Below, one piece after another: positions 9,367 to 17,504 of a stretch of DNA of 64,000 nt. Under the pieces are notes generated by a model, which searched no databases, had not been told where the DNA came from, and saw only the letters and a list, made by a program, of their open reading frames with translations. Position 1 is the stretch's first letter, and each line of letters opens with the position of its first letter. The position numbers were made by a program, and so were the translations under genes. The stretch comes from Streptomyces sp. NBC_00078 (lineage in GTDB: Bacteria; Actinomycetota; Actinomycetes; Streptomycetales; Streptomycetaceae): positions 4,464,001 to 4,528,000 of the forward strand of contig NZ_JAPELX010000001.1 of assembly GCF_026343335.1 (NCBI RefSeq). Reading direction: 5' to 3'.

Positions 9367-10848
9367 TCAGCTGTCGCCCGAGCGGGAGCCCAGGGTCAGC
9401 GGGACCGTGTGGGTCCTGCCGTCTCGTTCGTAGGTGATCGTGACCTTGTCGCCGGGCTGGTGGGTCCAGATCTCGCCGATCAGGGTGGGCCCGGAGTCGA
9501 TCACATGGTCGTCGAGCTTGGTGATCAAGTCGCCGGGCTTGAGGCCGGCCTTGTCGGCAGGGCCGCCGGACTCTACCGCGGCGGAACCGCCGGAACCCTG
9601 GTCGGTGATCTTCGCGCCGCCCGAGGAGCCCTCCAGGGAGACGGACGCGCCGATCTTCGCGTAGACCGGCTTGCCGGTCTTGATCAGCTGCTGGGCGACG
9701 TACTTGGCCTGGTTGATCGGGATGGCGAAGCCCAGGCCGATCGAGCCGGACTGGCTGGTGCCGCCGAGGCCGCCGCTGCTGCTGGACTGGATCGCGGAGT
9801 TGATGCCGATGACGTTGCCCGACGCGTCGAGCAGCGGGCCGCCGGAGTTGCCGGGGTTTATCGAGGCGTCCGTCTGCAGGGCGCTCATGTACGAGGCGTT
9901 GCTGCCGGTGCCGTCACTGGAGGCCACCGGGCGGTTCTTCGCGCTGATGATGCCGGTGGTGACGGTGTTGGACAGGCCGAAGGGGGCGCCGATGGCGATC
10001 GTGGAGTCGCCCACGGCCACCTTGTCGGAGTCGCCCAGGGCCAGGGGCTTGAGGTCCGACGGGGCGTTCTTCAGCTTGATGACCGCCACGTCGTAGCCCT
10101 GCGCGTGGCCGACGACCTCGGCGTCGTACTTCTTCCCGCTCGGGAAGGTCGCCGTGAGCTTGCCGCCGTCGACCGCGTCCGCGACGACGTGGTTGTTGGT
10201 GACGATGTGGCCCTGGGTGTCGAAGACGAAGCCGGTGCCGGTGCCGCCCTCGCCGCTGTTGGACTCGGCCTCGATGGTGACCGTGCTGGGCACGGCCTTG
10301 GCGGCCACGCCCGCGACCGTGCCCGGGTCGCGCTTGACGGAGGTGCCGCTGTCGGAGGCGGCGACCGTCGTGGAGCCGGTGTTGTCATCGTTGTTCTTCG
10401 CCAGCGTGTAGCCGAGGCCGCCGCCCAGGCCTCCGGCGACCAGTGCGGCCACCAGGATCGCGGCGACGAGACCACCGCGGCCGGACTTCGGTGCGGGCTG
10501 CTGCTGGTACGAGGAGCCCCAGCCGGCACCCGAGCCGCCGGAGCCCGCGTCGGAGTAGGAGGGAGTGGCGGGGGCCGGGGGCGGCCAGGAGGCGTCCGGG
10601 GCCGAGCCCTGGGTCCCGCCCGCTCCCTGAGGGCCCTGCGCGCCCGTCGACGCGTAGGCAGGTGCATGGCCGGCGTGCACCAGTTCCTGCTCCTGCGCGC
10701 CGGGGACGCTCTGAGGCACCGGCGGGAGCGGGGTCGTCGGGGCGCTTCCCCCGGGGGCGTCGGGTGCCGAGGGAGTGGGAGCGTCCACCGGCACGGGAGG
10801 CGCGGACGGGGCAGGGGGTACGGCAGTGCCCTCGTTCTCGGTGCTCAC
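9367..10848 (-). CDS. HtrA/DegP-like membrane-anchored serine protease with PDZ domain
   Basis: 493 residues. Domain order: a Pro/Ala/Gly-rich cytoplasmic region (1-120), one membrane segment (about 127-150), a trypsin-like protease domain with the full triad (His220 in TNNHVV, Asp253 in YDVAVIKL, Ser335 in NPGNSGGP), and a C-terminal PDZ domain (AGLKPGDLITKLDDHVI). It should face the outside of the membrane and degrade or sense misfolded exported proteins. Monocistronic; starts 256 bp from a divergent GDPD gene. Streptomyces carry several paralogues, so I do not assign htrA, degP or pepD. Confidence 0.9.
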   Translation of the reverse strand: MSTENEGTAVPPAPSAPPVPVDAPTPSAPDAPGGSAPTTPLPPVPQSVPGAQEQELVHAGHAPAYASTGAQGPQGAGGTQGSAPDASWPPPAPATPSYSDAGSGGSGAGWGSSYQQQPAPKSGRGGLVAAILVAALVAGGLGGGLGYTLAKNNDDNTGSTTVAASDSGTSVKRDPGTVAGVAAKAVPSTVTIEAESNSGEGGTGTGFVFDTQGHIVTNNHVVADAVDGGKLTATFPSGKKYDAEVVGHAQGYDVAVIKLKNAPSDLKPLALGDSDKVAVGDSTIAIGAPFGLSNTVTTGIISAKNRPVASSDGTGSNASYMSALQTDASINPGNSGGPLLDASGNVIGINSAIQSSSSGGLGGTSQSGSIGLGFAIPINQAKYVAQQLIKTGKPVYAKIGASVSLEGSSGGAKITDQGSGGSAAVESGGPADKAGLKPGDLITKLDDHVIDSGPTLIGEIWTHQPGDKVTITYERDGRTHTVPLTLGSRSGDS

Positions 10849-11104
10849 AGCTTCTCTCCTCGGTCCACGGCTGTTGTTCTGGGTCGCACTCGGTCACGCT
10901 CGTCACGTTGGTCGGCGATCCGGCGCGATGCAGCTGTGCGTGTTCTTTTGTATGCCGTCAGCTTTTCCCATGAGCCGTCAGGGCACCATAAGCCGTGCCT
11001 GTGCATTCGGGGCCATTCCTTATATAGGTCATGACGGGCAAAAGGGTCGCAATCTATGTTCCTCCGATCGCACGACTACCCCGCTCCGGTGGCACCATGA
11101 CGCG

Positions 11105-11932
11105 GTGACCCACGCACGGCAGCACCGGATTCAAGTCGTCGCCCACCGCGGAGCCTCCGAAGAGGCCCCCGAGCACACCCTGGCCGCGTACAAGAAGGCG
11201 ATCGAGGACGGTGCGGACGCCCTCGAGTGCGATGTACGCCTGACGGCGGACGGTCATCTCGTCTGCGTCCACGACCGCCGCGTCAACCGTACGTCCAACG
11301 GCCGGGGTGCGGTCTCCGCGCTGGAGCTCGCCGATCTCGCCGCCCTGGACTTCGGCTCGCGCAAGACCCGTGAGCTGTGGCGCACCCGCGACGAGGAGCC
11401 CGACTGGGAGTTCCTCCCCGAGGACCCCGAGGACACCTCCGTACTGACCCTGGAGCGGCTGCTGGAACTGGTCGCGGACGCGGGGCGGCGGGTGGAGCTG
11501 GCGATGGAGACCAAGCACCCGACCCGGTGGGCGGGCCAGGTGGAGGAGCGGCTGCTGGTGCTGCTGAAACGGTTCGGGCTGGACGCTCCGGCCTCCGCCG
11601 CCGAGTCGCCCGTGCGCGTGATGAGCTTCTCGGCGCGGTCGCTGCATCGCGTGCGTGCCGCCTCTCCGACGCTGCCGACGGTCTATCTGCTGCAGTTCGT
11701 CTCGCCCCGGCTGCGCGACGGACGGCTGCCGGCGGGTGTCCGGATCGCAGGCCCCTCGATCCGGACCGTGCGCAATCACCCTGCGTATGTCGAACGGCTG
11801 AAACGGGCCGGCCACCAGGTGCACGTGTGGACCGTAAACGAGCCCGAGGATGTTGATCTCTGCCTCGACCTGGGCATCGACGCCATCATCACCAACCGCC
11901 CACGCGCTGTCCTGCGTCAGCTCGGCCGGTGA
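11105..11932 (+). CDS. Glycerophosphodiester phosphodiesterase
   Basis: Hydrolyses glycerophosphodiesters to glycerol-3-phosphate and an alcohol. 275 residues of a GDPD TIM barrel, with the diagnostic N-terminal VVAHRGASEEAPEHTLAAY, DALECDVRLTADG and CVHDRRVNRTSNG motifs that supply the His, Glu/Asp and His metal and catalytic residues. There is no signal peptide, so it is cytosolic. The GTG at 11105 is chosen because homology begins immediately after it; the nearby ATG at 11097 is out of frame. A hairpin follows the stop codon. Confidence 0.9.
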   Translation: MTHARQHRIQVVAHRGASEEAPEHTLAAYKKAIEDGADALECDVRLTADGHLVCVHDRRVNRTSNGRGAVSALELADLAALDFGSRKTRELWRTRDEEPDWEFLPEDPEDTSVLTLERLLELVADAGRRVELAMETKHPTRWAGQVEERLLVLLKRFGLDAPASAAESPVRVMSFSARSLHRVRAASPTLPTVYLLQFVSPRLRDGRLPAGVRIAGPSIRTVRNHPAYVERLKRAGHQVHVWTVNEPEDVDLCLDLGIDAIITNRPRAVLRQLGR

Positions 11933-11937
11933 CCGAT

Positions 11938-11967
11938 GTTCTTCACTGGTAAAGACCTGTGAAGAAC
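11938..11967 (+). terminator. Hairpin after the GDPD gene
   Basis: GTTCTTCAC and GTGAAGAAC form a perfect 9-bp stem with a 12-nt loop, starting 5 nt after the GDPD stop codon. No U-tract follows, as is usual in Streptomyces. Confidence 0.6.
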
Positions 11968-12168
11968 CCTTGACCCATCCACCCCTTCGGCACCATTCTC
12001 CAGACTCGTCCACAGTCGGAATCCAGCCACTCGACTACGGGGAGTGCTCCGGCGCGTTCGCTTCGTGTTCGATCGTTTCGAATGCGTCACTGAACGTGGA
12101 TTGGCCGGTTTCCGGTACAGGCCAATGGGGCATCCACACCGTGGCGTGGGGCAAAGGAGGTCTCGGGG

Positions 12169-12729
12169 GTGGCGTTGGTGGTGGCACAGGAGGTGCCCGC
12201 GTCGTCGAGCATGGCCGTACCCCATGGCCCGGCGGGCGTGGGCGAGGCGAGACACCGTATGCGCGAGCAGTTGCGCACGGGCGGTCTGCCGGATGCGGTG
12301 ATCGACGACGCCGTACTGATTCTTTCCGAACTCTTGAGCAACGCGTGCAAGCACGGCCGCCCGCTGGGAGACGCCCTCGCCGGGGACGGCGACGTACGGG
12401 CGGCCTGGCGTGTGGACCCGGCCGGGCGACTGACGGTGGAGGTGACGGACGGCGGTGGACCCACCCGCCCGGCTCCGGCCACCCCCTCGGTCACCGCGCA
12501 CGGCGGCCGCGGCCTGAACATCATCACCGCACTCGCCGACGACTGGGGTGTACGGGACGACGCCCGGGGCGAGGTCACGGTGTGGGTCGTCGTCGACGAC
12601 GCCACCCACGACCCGGACGCGGGACTTCGCCGCGACCGCTTTCCTGCGCGCGTCACGTCCCCGTCGGTGTCGAGGATTCCGCCGATGCCGGGCCGGGAGT
12701 TCGCGGACGCATTCGACGACCTGGACTGA
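12169..12729 (+). CDS. HATPase-domain protein (RsbW/SpoIIAB-like anti-sigma/regulatory kinase family)
   Basis: 186 residues containing one GHKL ATPase fold: N-box LSELLSNACKHG, G1 box VTDGGGPT and G2 HGGRGLNIITALADDWG. The C-terminal 45 residues are a low-complexity tail. Start GTG 12169 follows AAGGAGGT. Streptomyces has dozens of such stand-alone ATPases; some phosphorylate anti-sigma antagonists and others have unknown partners. No STAS or sigma gene is adjacent. An ATTGGCC/GGCCAAT stem lies in the leader near 12098-12124. Confidence 0.82.
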   Translation: MALVVAQEVPASSSMAVPHGPAGVGEARHRMREQLRTGGLPDAVIDDAVLILSELLSNACKHGRPLGDALAGDGDVRAAWRVDPAGRLTVEVTDGGGPTRPAPATPSVTAHGGRGLNIITALADDWGVRDDARGEVTVWVVVDDATHDPDAGLRRDRFPARVTSPSVSRIPPMPGREFADAFDDLD

Positions 12730-12813
12730 ACGGTCCACAGGTTCCCCTGGGCCGTGGTGTGAACGGCTAGGCTCCCGCCGTACCAGACGAGCCGTACCCG
12801 GGAGACACCCACG

Positions 12814-13803
12814 ATGGCCAAGAAGCGACCTCAGACGAAGGCCAAGCGCCCGCAGAGCACTGATGGAGCCCGCGCCGCAGGCGCTGATGGACACGTTCCG
12901 GTCGTCGGCGCACGCGAGCCCTGCCCGTGTGGCAGCGGCCGCCGCTACAAGGCCTGTCACGGACGGGCAGCCGCGCACGCCGTGACCGAGCTGGTGCACC
13001 GTCCCTTCGAGGGTCTCGCGGGCGAGTGCGACTGGGTGGCGCTGCGCGAACTGGTGCCGGCGGCCACGGTGGAACTGCCCCTGAAGGGCGGCCTGCCCGA
13101 GGGCGTCCCGTCGGTGACGCTGGCGACCGTGCTGCCCATGGCCTGGCCGGCCCTGCGCCGGGACGACGGCTCGGTGCTGCTGGGCCTGCAGAACGACACG
13201 GCGTCCGGTGACATCAGCCGCGACCTCGCCGACACCCTCCAGCGCGCGCTGGCCGCCGAGCCGGGCACGCCGGTCGAGGGCCGTCGCGCGCCCGCGGACG
13301 GTCCGCGACTGCAGGATCTGCTCGATCCCGAAGGCGTGTTCGAGCCAGTTGTGCACAGCGGTTTCGAGTTCTGGGTTCCGGACTCGGAGAACGCCACACC
13401 GGAAGTGACCGCCTCCCTGGAGCGGGCCAACGCCGCGGCCATCCCGACCGAGAAGCTCACGGGCGTGGACGCCGCGTACTGGTGCGAGACGCCGGACAAG
13501 AACCACCTGCGCTGGGTCATGCCGCACCCGGAGGAGCAGCTTCTGGACGCCCTCGCGCGCCTGCACGCGGCGGGCGGGTCGAACCTCGGTGAAGGCACTC
13601 GCCTCGTGGGTTCCTTCCGCGCTCACGGGCTCACCGTGCCGGTCTGGGACCTGCCGAGCGGGGTCGCCGCGAGCGACATCGAGAAGCCGGCGGCCGAGTT
13701 CGCCGAGCGCTTCGCGAGTGCTCTCGCCTCGGACGCGCCGCTGACCGTCGACGAGCGGCGCGCGCGCGGCGGTCTCACCAATCGGCAGGTCACGCTCAGT
13801 TGA
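12814..13803 (+). CDS. DUF5926-family protein with N-terminal SEC-C-type metal motif
   Basis: 329 residues. A basic N-terminus (MAKKRPQTKAKRPQ) is followed by a SEC-C-like zinc motif, EPCPCGSGRRYKACHG (Cys37, Cys39, Cys48, His49). The rest is a conserved actinobacterial domain I recognise as DUF5926. No catalytic motif is evident. The zinc motif in SecA-type proteins binds partners or metal; the role here is unknown. A 50-bp palindrome begins 8 nt after the stop codon. Confidence 0.82.
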   Translation: MAKKRPQTKAKRPQSTDGARAAGADGHVPVVGAREPCPCGSGRRYKACHGRAAAHAVTELVHRPFEGLAGECDWVALRELVPAATVELPLKGGLPEGVPSVTLATVLPMAWPALRRDDGSVLLGLQNDTASGDISRDLADTLQRALAAEPGTPVEGRRAPADGPRLQDLLDPEGVFEPVVHSGFEFWVPDSENATPEVTASLERANAAAIPTEKLTGVDAAYWCETPDKNHLRWVMPHPEEQLLDALARLHAAGGSNLGEGTRLVGSFRAHGLTVPVWDLPSGVAASDIEKPAAEFAERFASALASDAPLTVDERRARGGLTNRQVTLS

Positions 13804-13810
13804 GAACCGT

Positions 13811-13860
13811 GATGTAGCCGGGTTCGGCTGACCGGCCGGTCAGCCGAACCCGGCTACATC
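13811..13860. terminator. 50-bp perfect palindrome between convergent genes
   Basis: Positions 13811-13835 (beginning GATGTAGCCGGGTTCGGCTG) are exactly reverse-complemented at 13836-13860, with no loop bases. It lies 8 nt after the DUF5926 stop and faces a minus-strand gene ending at 14048. As RNA it would fold into a roughly 23-bp hairpin on either strand, so a bidirectional terminator is the simple explanation. The length and perfection are unusual. Confidence 0.8.
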
Positions 13861-13931
13861 GGAATCGGTGACTCCGCTCACAACTCCCGTTCGGCGCAAG
13901 CACGTCCGTGACTGGAAAGCCCGGATCGAAT

Positions 13932-13959
13932 TTGCGAACCGCCGATCTCTTGTTACCGT
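13932..13959 (+). promoter_or_regulatory. Housekeeping-type promoter for the candidate small RNA
   Basis: TTGCGA (13932-13937), a 16-nt spacer and TACCGT (13954-13959) fit the Streptomyces HrdB consensus (TTGAC, TAnnnT). The expected start point is about 13965-13967. No plus-strand ORF follows, only the hairpin. Confidence 0.5.
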
Positions 13960-13965
13960 TCGAGT

Positions 13966-14012
13966 AGCCCGGTTGCTGGTGCATCCCCCGTCGCCAGCAA
14001 CCGGGCCTTTCC
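13966..14012 (+). ncRNA. Candidate ~50-nt small RNA: one long hairpin with a C-rich loop
   Basis: GCCCGGTTGCTGG (13967-13979) pairs perfectly with CCAGCAACCGGGC (13994-14006), giving a 13-bp stem with a 14-nt loop containing five consecutive C. It is followed by CTTTCC. A promoter ends just upstream, so the transcript would be little more than this hairpin. It could be a C-rich-loop regulatory RNA or simply a terminator. It has one hairpin, so I do not call it the two-hairpin 6C RNA. Confidence 0.45.
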
Positions 14013-14047
14013 ATGCCTGCGATCCCTTTACGGAATGCCGCCGTACG

Positions 14048-14680
14048 TCAACTGATCGCAGATGCCCCGGAGTTTCCTCCGGAGCCGCTCTCGGGGCCGT
14101 CCTCGGACTCGCTTCCGGCGCGCAGCAGCAGTGGCCCGCGCCCGGACTTCGCCGCGAACTCCGCGACCGCCGCGTAGGCGGTCGGCTCACCCTCGGTACG
14201 CTCCCGGGGCGTCTCGCACATCCCCGGCTCGTCCTCGGAGCCCACGGCGCAGTGCAACTGCAGCGTGCGGCCGTCGGGCTTCATCAGAGTCAGCGCGGAG
14301 TCCAGGATCTCGCCCGTCGCGTTGCGGTAGTAGCTGCGCGCCCAGGTGTCCTGGCCCTGGGTGAGCACACAGGTCTGCGCCTCGATGCCTTCGGGGGAAC
14401 TGAGTTCGGGGCCGCAGCGGACGGCGGTGGCCAGGCCGAGACCGAGCAGCAGGGGAGATTCGGTGGGAGCGGGGGAGAGCGCCTTGGCGTCCTCTTCGCG
14501 CGGAGAGGACCGTACGGCTTCGCGCGCGGGGGCGCGCACGACGGTGCGGCCCTCGTCGCCCACCGGTCCCGCGGATGCCACGGCCAGCGGCAGCGCGACG
14601 GCGCACGCCACGACGCCCGCAAGGGCGAGCAGACGGATCTTTTGGGGGTCTGGGGGTCGCTCCCCAGAATGACGCAGCAT
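14048..14680 (-). CDS. Secreted or membrane-anchored hypothetical protein
   Basis: 210 residues. A short basic N-terminus is followed by a hydrophobic segment (LLALAGVVACAVALPLAVASA), which is a signal peptide or anchor. The outer part is rich in charged residues. Its middle section (GLATAVRCGPELSSPEGIEAQTCV, then LQLHCAV and GMCETPRERTEG) contains four cysteines that could form two disulfides. The C-terminus is Gly/Ser/Glu-rich. No known domain recognised. Monocistronic; its 3' end faces the candidate small RNA. Confidence 0.7.
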   Translation of the reverse strand: MLRHSGERPPDPQKIRLLALAGVVACAVALPLAVASAGPVGDEGRTVVRAPAREAVRSSPREEDAKALSPAPTESPLLLGLGLATAVRCGPELSSPEGIEAQTCVLTQGQDTWARSYYRNATGEILDSALTLMKPDGRTLQLHCAVGSEDEPGMCETPRERTEGEPTAYAAVAEFAAKSGRGPLLLRAGSESEDGPESGSGGNSGASAIS

Positions 14681-14736
14681 ACTGCGGAAGATAACTACCG
14701 CTCAGGGGCCTGCCGTCCCGCGCGCGCCGGACACCC

Positions 14737-15402
14737 CTACAACTCGGGCGCGCTCACACCCGTACGAGTGAGGGCCTCGACCGCGGCGTCCACCACGGCC
14801 TCGACGTCGGGGACCCAGGGGGAGGCGGAGCCGGGCAGTGGCGCGCGCTCCCAGCGGATGTCGCCCTCGCCCGTCTCGGACGGGGGCAGGGTGATGTAAC
14901 CACCCTCGCCGTGGAAGCGCAGGGAACCGGGGACGAAGTCCTTGGCGAAGAGCAGTTCGCCCAACTGCTCCATGGTGTACGGCTTCACGAGGATCGCCCA
15001 GCGGCTCGGCGAGGCGACGACCGGGCCCAGGCGCATGCCCATGCGGTCGAGCGCGCTGAGGGCGTGCACGGCGGCGAGAGCCGGCAGGCTCACGGCGCAG
15101 GGGGCGTTGCCACCGGTGGCCAGGATGATCGGCGCGGTGGGCCGGTTGGTCCACCACCAGCGCACCATGCGGGCGTCGGCGGTGGCCGCGAGGAGGCCGG
15201 GGTCGAAGGGATGCGCACCGGGCACCGTGCAGTCCGCGTCGGGGCAGGCGCAGCGGGATCGCCCCTGTGGGTCCGCCGCCACACCCGGGAGTACGGGCCA
15301 CTGCCATTCCGTCGCGAAGGTCAGGGCCGCGCCGATCAACTCAGGCCTTCCGTCGCTGCGCTGGGACAGGAGCCTGCGTCGCCTTCCGAGGATCTCGCGC
15401 AT
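14737..15402 (-). CDS. Degenerate primase-polymerase-like protein (PrimPol N-terminal domain without catalytic acids)
   Basis: 221 residues. The N-terminal half matches the start of stand-alone PrimPol proteins: ALTFATEWQWPVLPG, then a Cys/His knuckle CACPDADCTVPGAHP and the RMVRWWWTNRPTAPIILATGG segment. Where active enzymes have VDxDxxxGG, this one reads CAVSLPALAAVHALSALD, without either metal-binding Asp. The SGGxHxx motif is replaced by SRWAILVKPY. I therefore expect no polymerase activity; it may be structural or regulatory. Conserved length and intact frame argue against a pseudogene. Divergent from the phosphatase gene. Confidence 0.7.
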   Translation of the reverse strand: MREILGRRRRLLSQRSDGRPELIGAALTFATEWQWPVLPGVAADPQGRSRCACPDADCTVPGAHPFDPGLLAATADARMVRWWWTNRPTAPIILATGGNAPCAVSLPALAAVHALSALDRMGMRLGPVVASPSRWAILVKPYTMEQLGELLFAKDFVPGSLRFHGEGGYITLPPSETGEGDIRWERAPLPGSASPWVPDVEAVVDAAVEALTRTGVSAPEL

Positions 15403-15895
15403 GAGCGCTCGTTCCTTTCCGTTGCACCGCTGGCAACACCGTGGGTCACATCACACCATGTGTCGATCACTTCACTGTGCGTACCTGTTGGCGCATCACA
15501 CCCCTGCCTGAGGCAAGGGGAACCCCTATGGGCCGAACGTTGACTGCATCCGCGGCGGCCTCGTCCGTGCTGCATCCATCAAAAGCATGGGCGTGGCGTG
15601 GGGGTGGCGAAGTCTGGCGTTTTGCCGTCCCGCATTTTTCTCTTCGCCTCCGCCACGGGAGGATGGGGCTCGGTCGTCGGTGGCTAAGACGCCCGGGTCG
15701 GTCACCAGGTTCCGGGTGGCGTTCAACCATCCCTGGCCTTCTCCGAGTACGTACCCATCACGACCGGTGTGACGCTCTGTGGAGCAACGCCAGTCGACCG
15801 CAATACCCCGTTACCCGAGTCAGTTTTAAGCCAAATTTGCTTTTAGGCAAGGGGACCACTGCTTGCCCGTGGACACCAGGAATCCCGGCAGGACA
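15403..15895. other. Long divergent intergenic region (493 bp), no gene seen
   Basis: Lower in GC than its neighbours in places. It contains TTGACT near 15540, a TGCCTGAGGCA palindrome near 15507, and near-repeats TTTTAAGCCAA and TTTTAGGCAA close to the phosphatase start. Small ORFs in all frames lack coding bias. It must carry the promoters of both flanking genes. Confidence 0.5.
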
Positions 15896-17407
15896 ATGCT
15901 GGACATCCCCTCACGAGTGCGTGTACATGTGGAGACACTGCTAGCGGCGCAGAATGACATGGGGGTTTGCGATGCTTTTGAGCAATACGCACCGGTCCGA
16001 AAGCCGGACGCCATGAACGCCCCTCACCCTTCGAAAGTGGCTGGAATCGATTCAACGGTTCCCTCGCCCGCACACACTGTCGCGCCCGCGCCCGCCGCCT
16101 CGGGCACCTCTCCGGTCTCCCCACCGCATGCACCAGGGACGTTGCTCACCGACCGTCTCGCCGCCTGGGTCTCCGACCTCACCACCCTCCATGAACTCAC
16201 CGAACGCCTGGCCCGCACGGACACACTCACGGACGCCCTGACGGAACTGCTGCGCGCCGGAGCCGCCCTCGTGGGCGCCCGGCGCGGCCTCGTCGTGCTG
16301 GAGCCGGGCGACGGACTCGGACCGGACACGACCATCGGCCTCGGCCTCGCCCGCGCCGACCTCGGGCACATCGAGACCGTGCCGCGCAGCGCGATGTCGT
16401 ACGGCCGCATCCTCGACGGACTGCCGGGCGGGGACGGTGAGATCGCCCAGCCGGATCTCTTCGCCGAGGACGGACTGGACCCCCGGCACCGTGAGGTGGC
16501 CGCCCGTCTCGGCTATGCCGCCTGTTATGCCCTTCCGCTGGCCGGCGAGAGCGCGGGCCGGACCGGCGCCGCCGTGTGGCTGTACGACGAGCCCGCCGAG
16601 CCGGTCGAGCGCCAGCGCCACCTCGTGGGGCTCTACGCCCGTTACGCCGGCGAGCACCTGGCCCGGCTGGTGGAGGTGGAGCGCACGCGCGCGTGCATGA
16701 AGACGATGACCGAGGAGCTGCTGCCGTCCCGGCTCCCCCGCGTGGCCGGCGTCCAGCTCGCCGCCCGCCACCGCACCGGCCCGCGCGGCGGCGGCGACTG
16801 GTTCGACGCGCTGCCGCTGCCGGACGCCGCGCTGGGTCTCGCGGTCGGCTCCGTGACCGGCTCCGGGCCGAGCGCGGTCGCCGCGATGGGACGGCTGCGG
16901 GCGTCCCTGCGCGCGTATGCCGTGATGGAGGGCGAGGACCCGGTCGCCGTCCTGTCCGACCTCGAACTGCTGCTGCGGCTGACCGAGCCCGCCCGCTCCG
17001 CCACCGCCCTGTTCGCCTACTGCGAACCCTCCCTGCGCAAGATCACGCTGGCCGGCGCCGGGCACTGCCCGCCGCTGCTGGTCGGCGAGCGGCGCACCGA
17101 GTTCGCGGAGACGTCCGTGTCCGCGCCGCTCGGCATGCTCGCCTGCTGGGAGGCGCCGAGCATGGAGCTGCAGGCCGAAGCCGGCGAGACGGTGCTGCTC
17201 TACACCGACGGGCTGCTGCACCGCACCGGCGACCCCACCGACCGTGCCTTCGCCCGGCTGCACGCGGCGGCGGCCGACGTGCCCAGGGCGCTGCGGCACG
17301 ACCCCGACGCGATCGCCGACCACGTGCTGCGGACGGTGCTGCCGGACGGGCTGGACTCCGCGGACAGCGAAGAGGACGTGGTGCTACTGGCGGCTCGCTT
17401 CGAGTAG
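15896..17407 (+). CDS. GAF-domain SpoIIE/RsbU-type PP2C phosphatase, one metal ligand altered
   Basis: 503 residues from ATG 15896 (GGCAGGA upstream; a TTG at 15863 is an alternative). After an unstructured N-terminus, a GAF domain spans about 95-260 (LTERLARTDTLTDALTELLRAG). A SpoIIE phosphatase domain follows: GGGDWFDAL (Asp301, Asp304), AGAGHCPPLLV, LLYTDGLLHR (Asp438) and EEDVVLLAA. The motif that usually reads GDVxGHG is GSVTGSG here, placing Ser319 at a normal metal-binding Asp. Activity may be reduced or lost. Family members dephosphorylate anti-sigma antagonists; no partner is adjacent. Confidence 0.85.
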   Translation: MLDIPSRVRVHVETLLAAQNDMGVCDAFEQYAPVRKPDAMNAPHPSKVAGIDSTVPSPAHTVAPAPAASGTSPVSPPHAPGTLLTDRLAAWVSDLTTLHELTERLARTDTLTDALTELLRAGAALVGARRGLVVLEPGDGLGPDTTIGLGLARADLGHIETVPRSAMSYGRILDGLPGGDGEIAQPDLFAEDGLDPRHREVAARLGYAACYALPLAGESAGRTGAAVWLYDEPAEPVERQRHLVGLYARYAGEHLARLVEVERTRACMKTMTEELLPSRLPRVAGVQLAARHRTGPRGGGDWFDALPLPDAALGLAVGSVTGSGPSAVAAMGRLRASLRAYAVMEGEDPVAVLSDLELLLRLTEPARSATALFAYCEPSLRKITLAGAGHCPPLLVGERRTEFAETSVSAPLGMLACWEAPSMELQAEAGETVLLYTDGLLHRTGDPTDRAFARLHAAAADVPRALRHDPDAIADHVLRTVLPDGLDSADSEEDVVLLAARFE

Positions 17408-17504
17408 CCGCCGGTGACGTCCGTAACAGGTCCTCCTGCCCTGGGCCCCCTTCCGTACGACCGTACGATGGAGGGGGTCCAGTGCCGTATCAAGGAGGAT
17501 GACC

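Noticed and set aside
13811-13860. Protelomerase or telomere-type hairpin site
   Set aside because: No protelomerase gene or chromosome-end features; the location is an interior core region between convergent genes.
13966-14012. 6C RNA
   Set aside because: 6C RNA has two hairpins with six or more C each. Only one hairpin with five C is seen here, and the flanking genes differ from the known locus.
15441-15944. 167-codon plus-strand ORF before the phosphatase gene
   Set aside because: Trp/Arg/Pro-rich, no coding bias or RBS, and it overlaps the phosphatase start in another frame.
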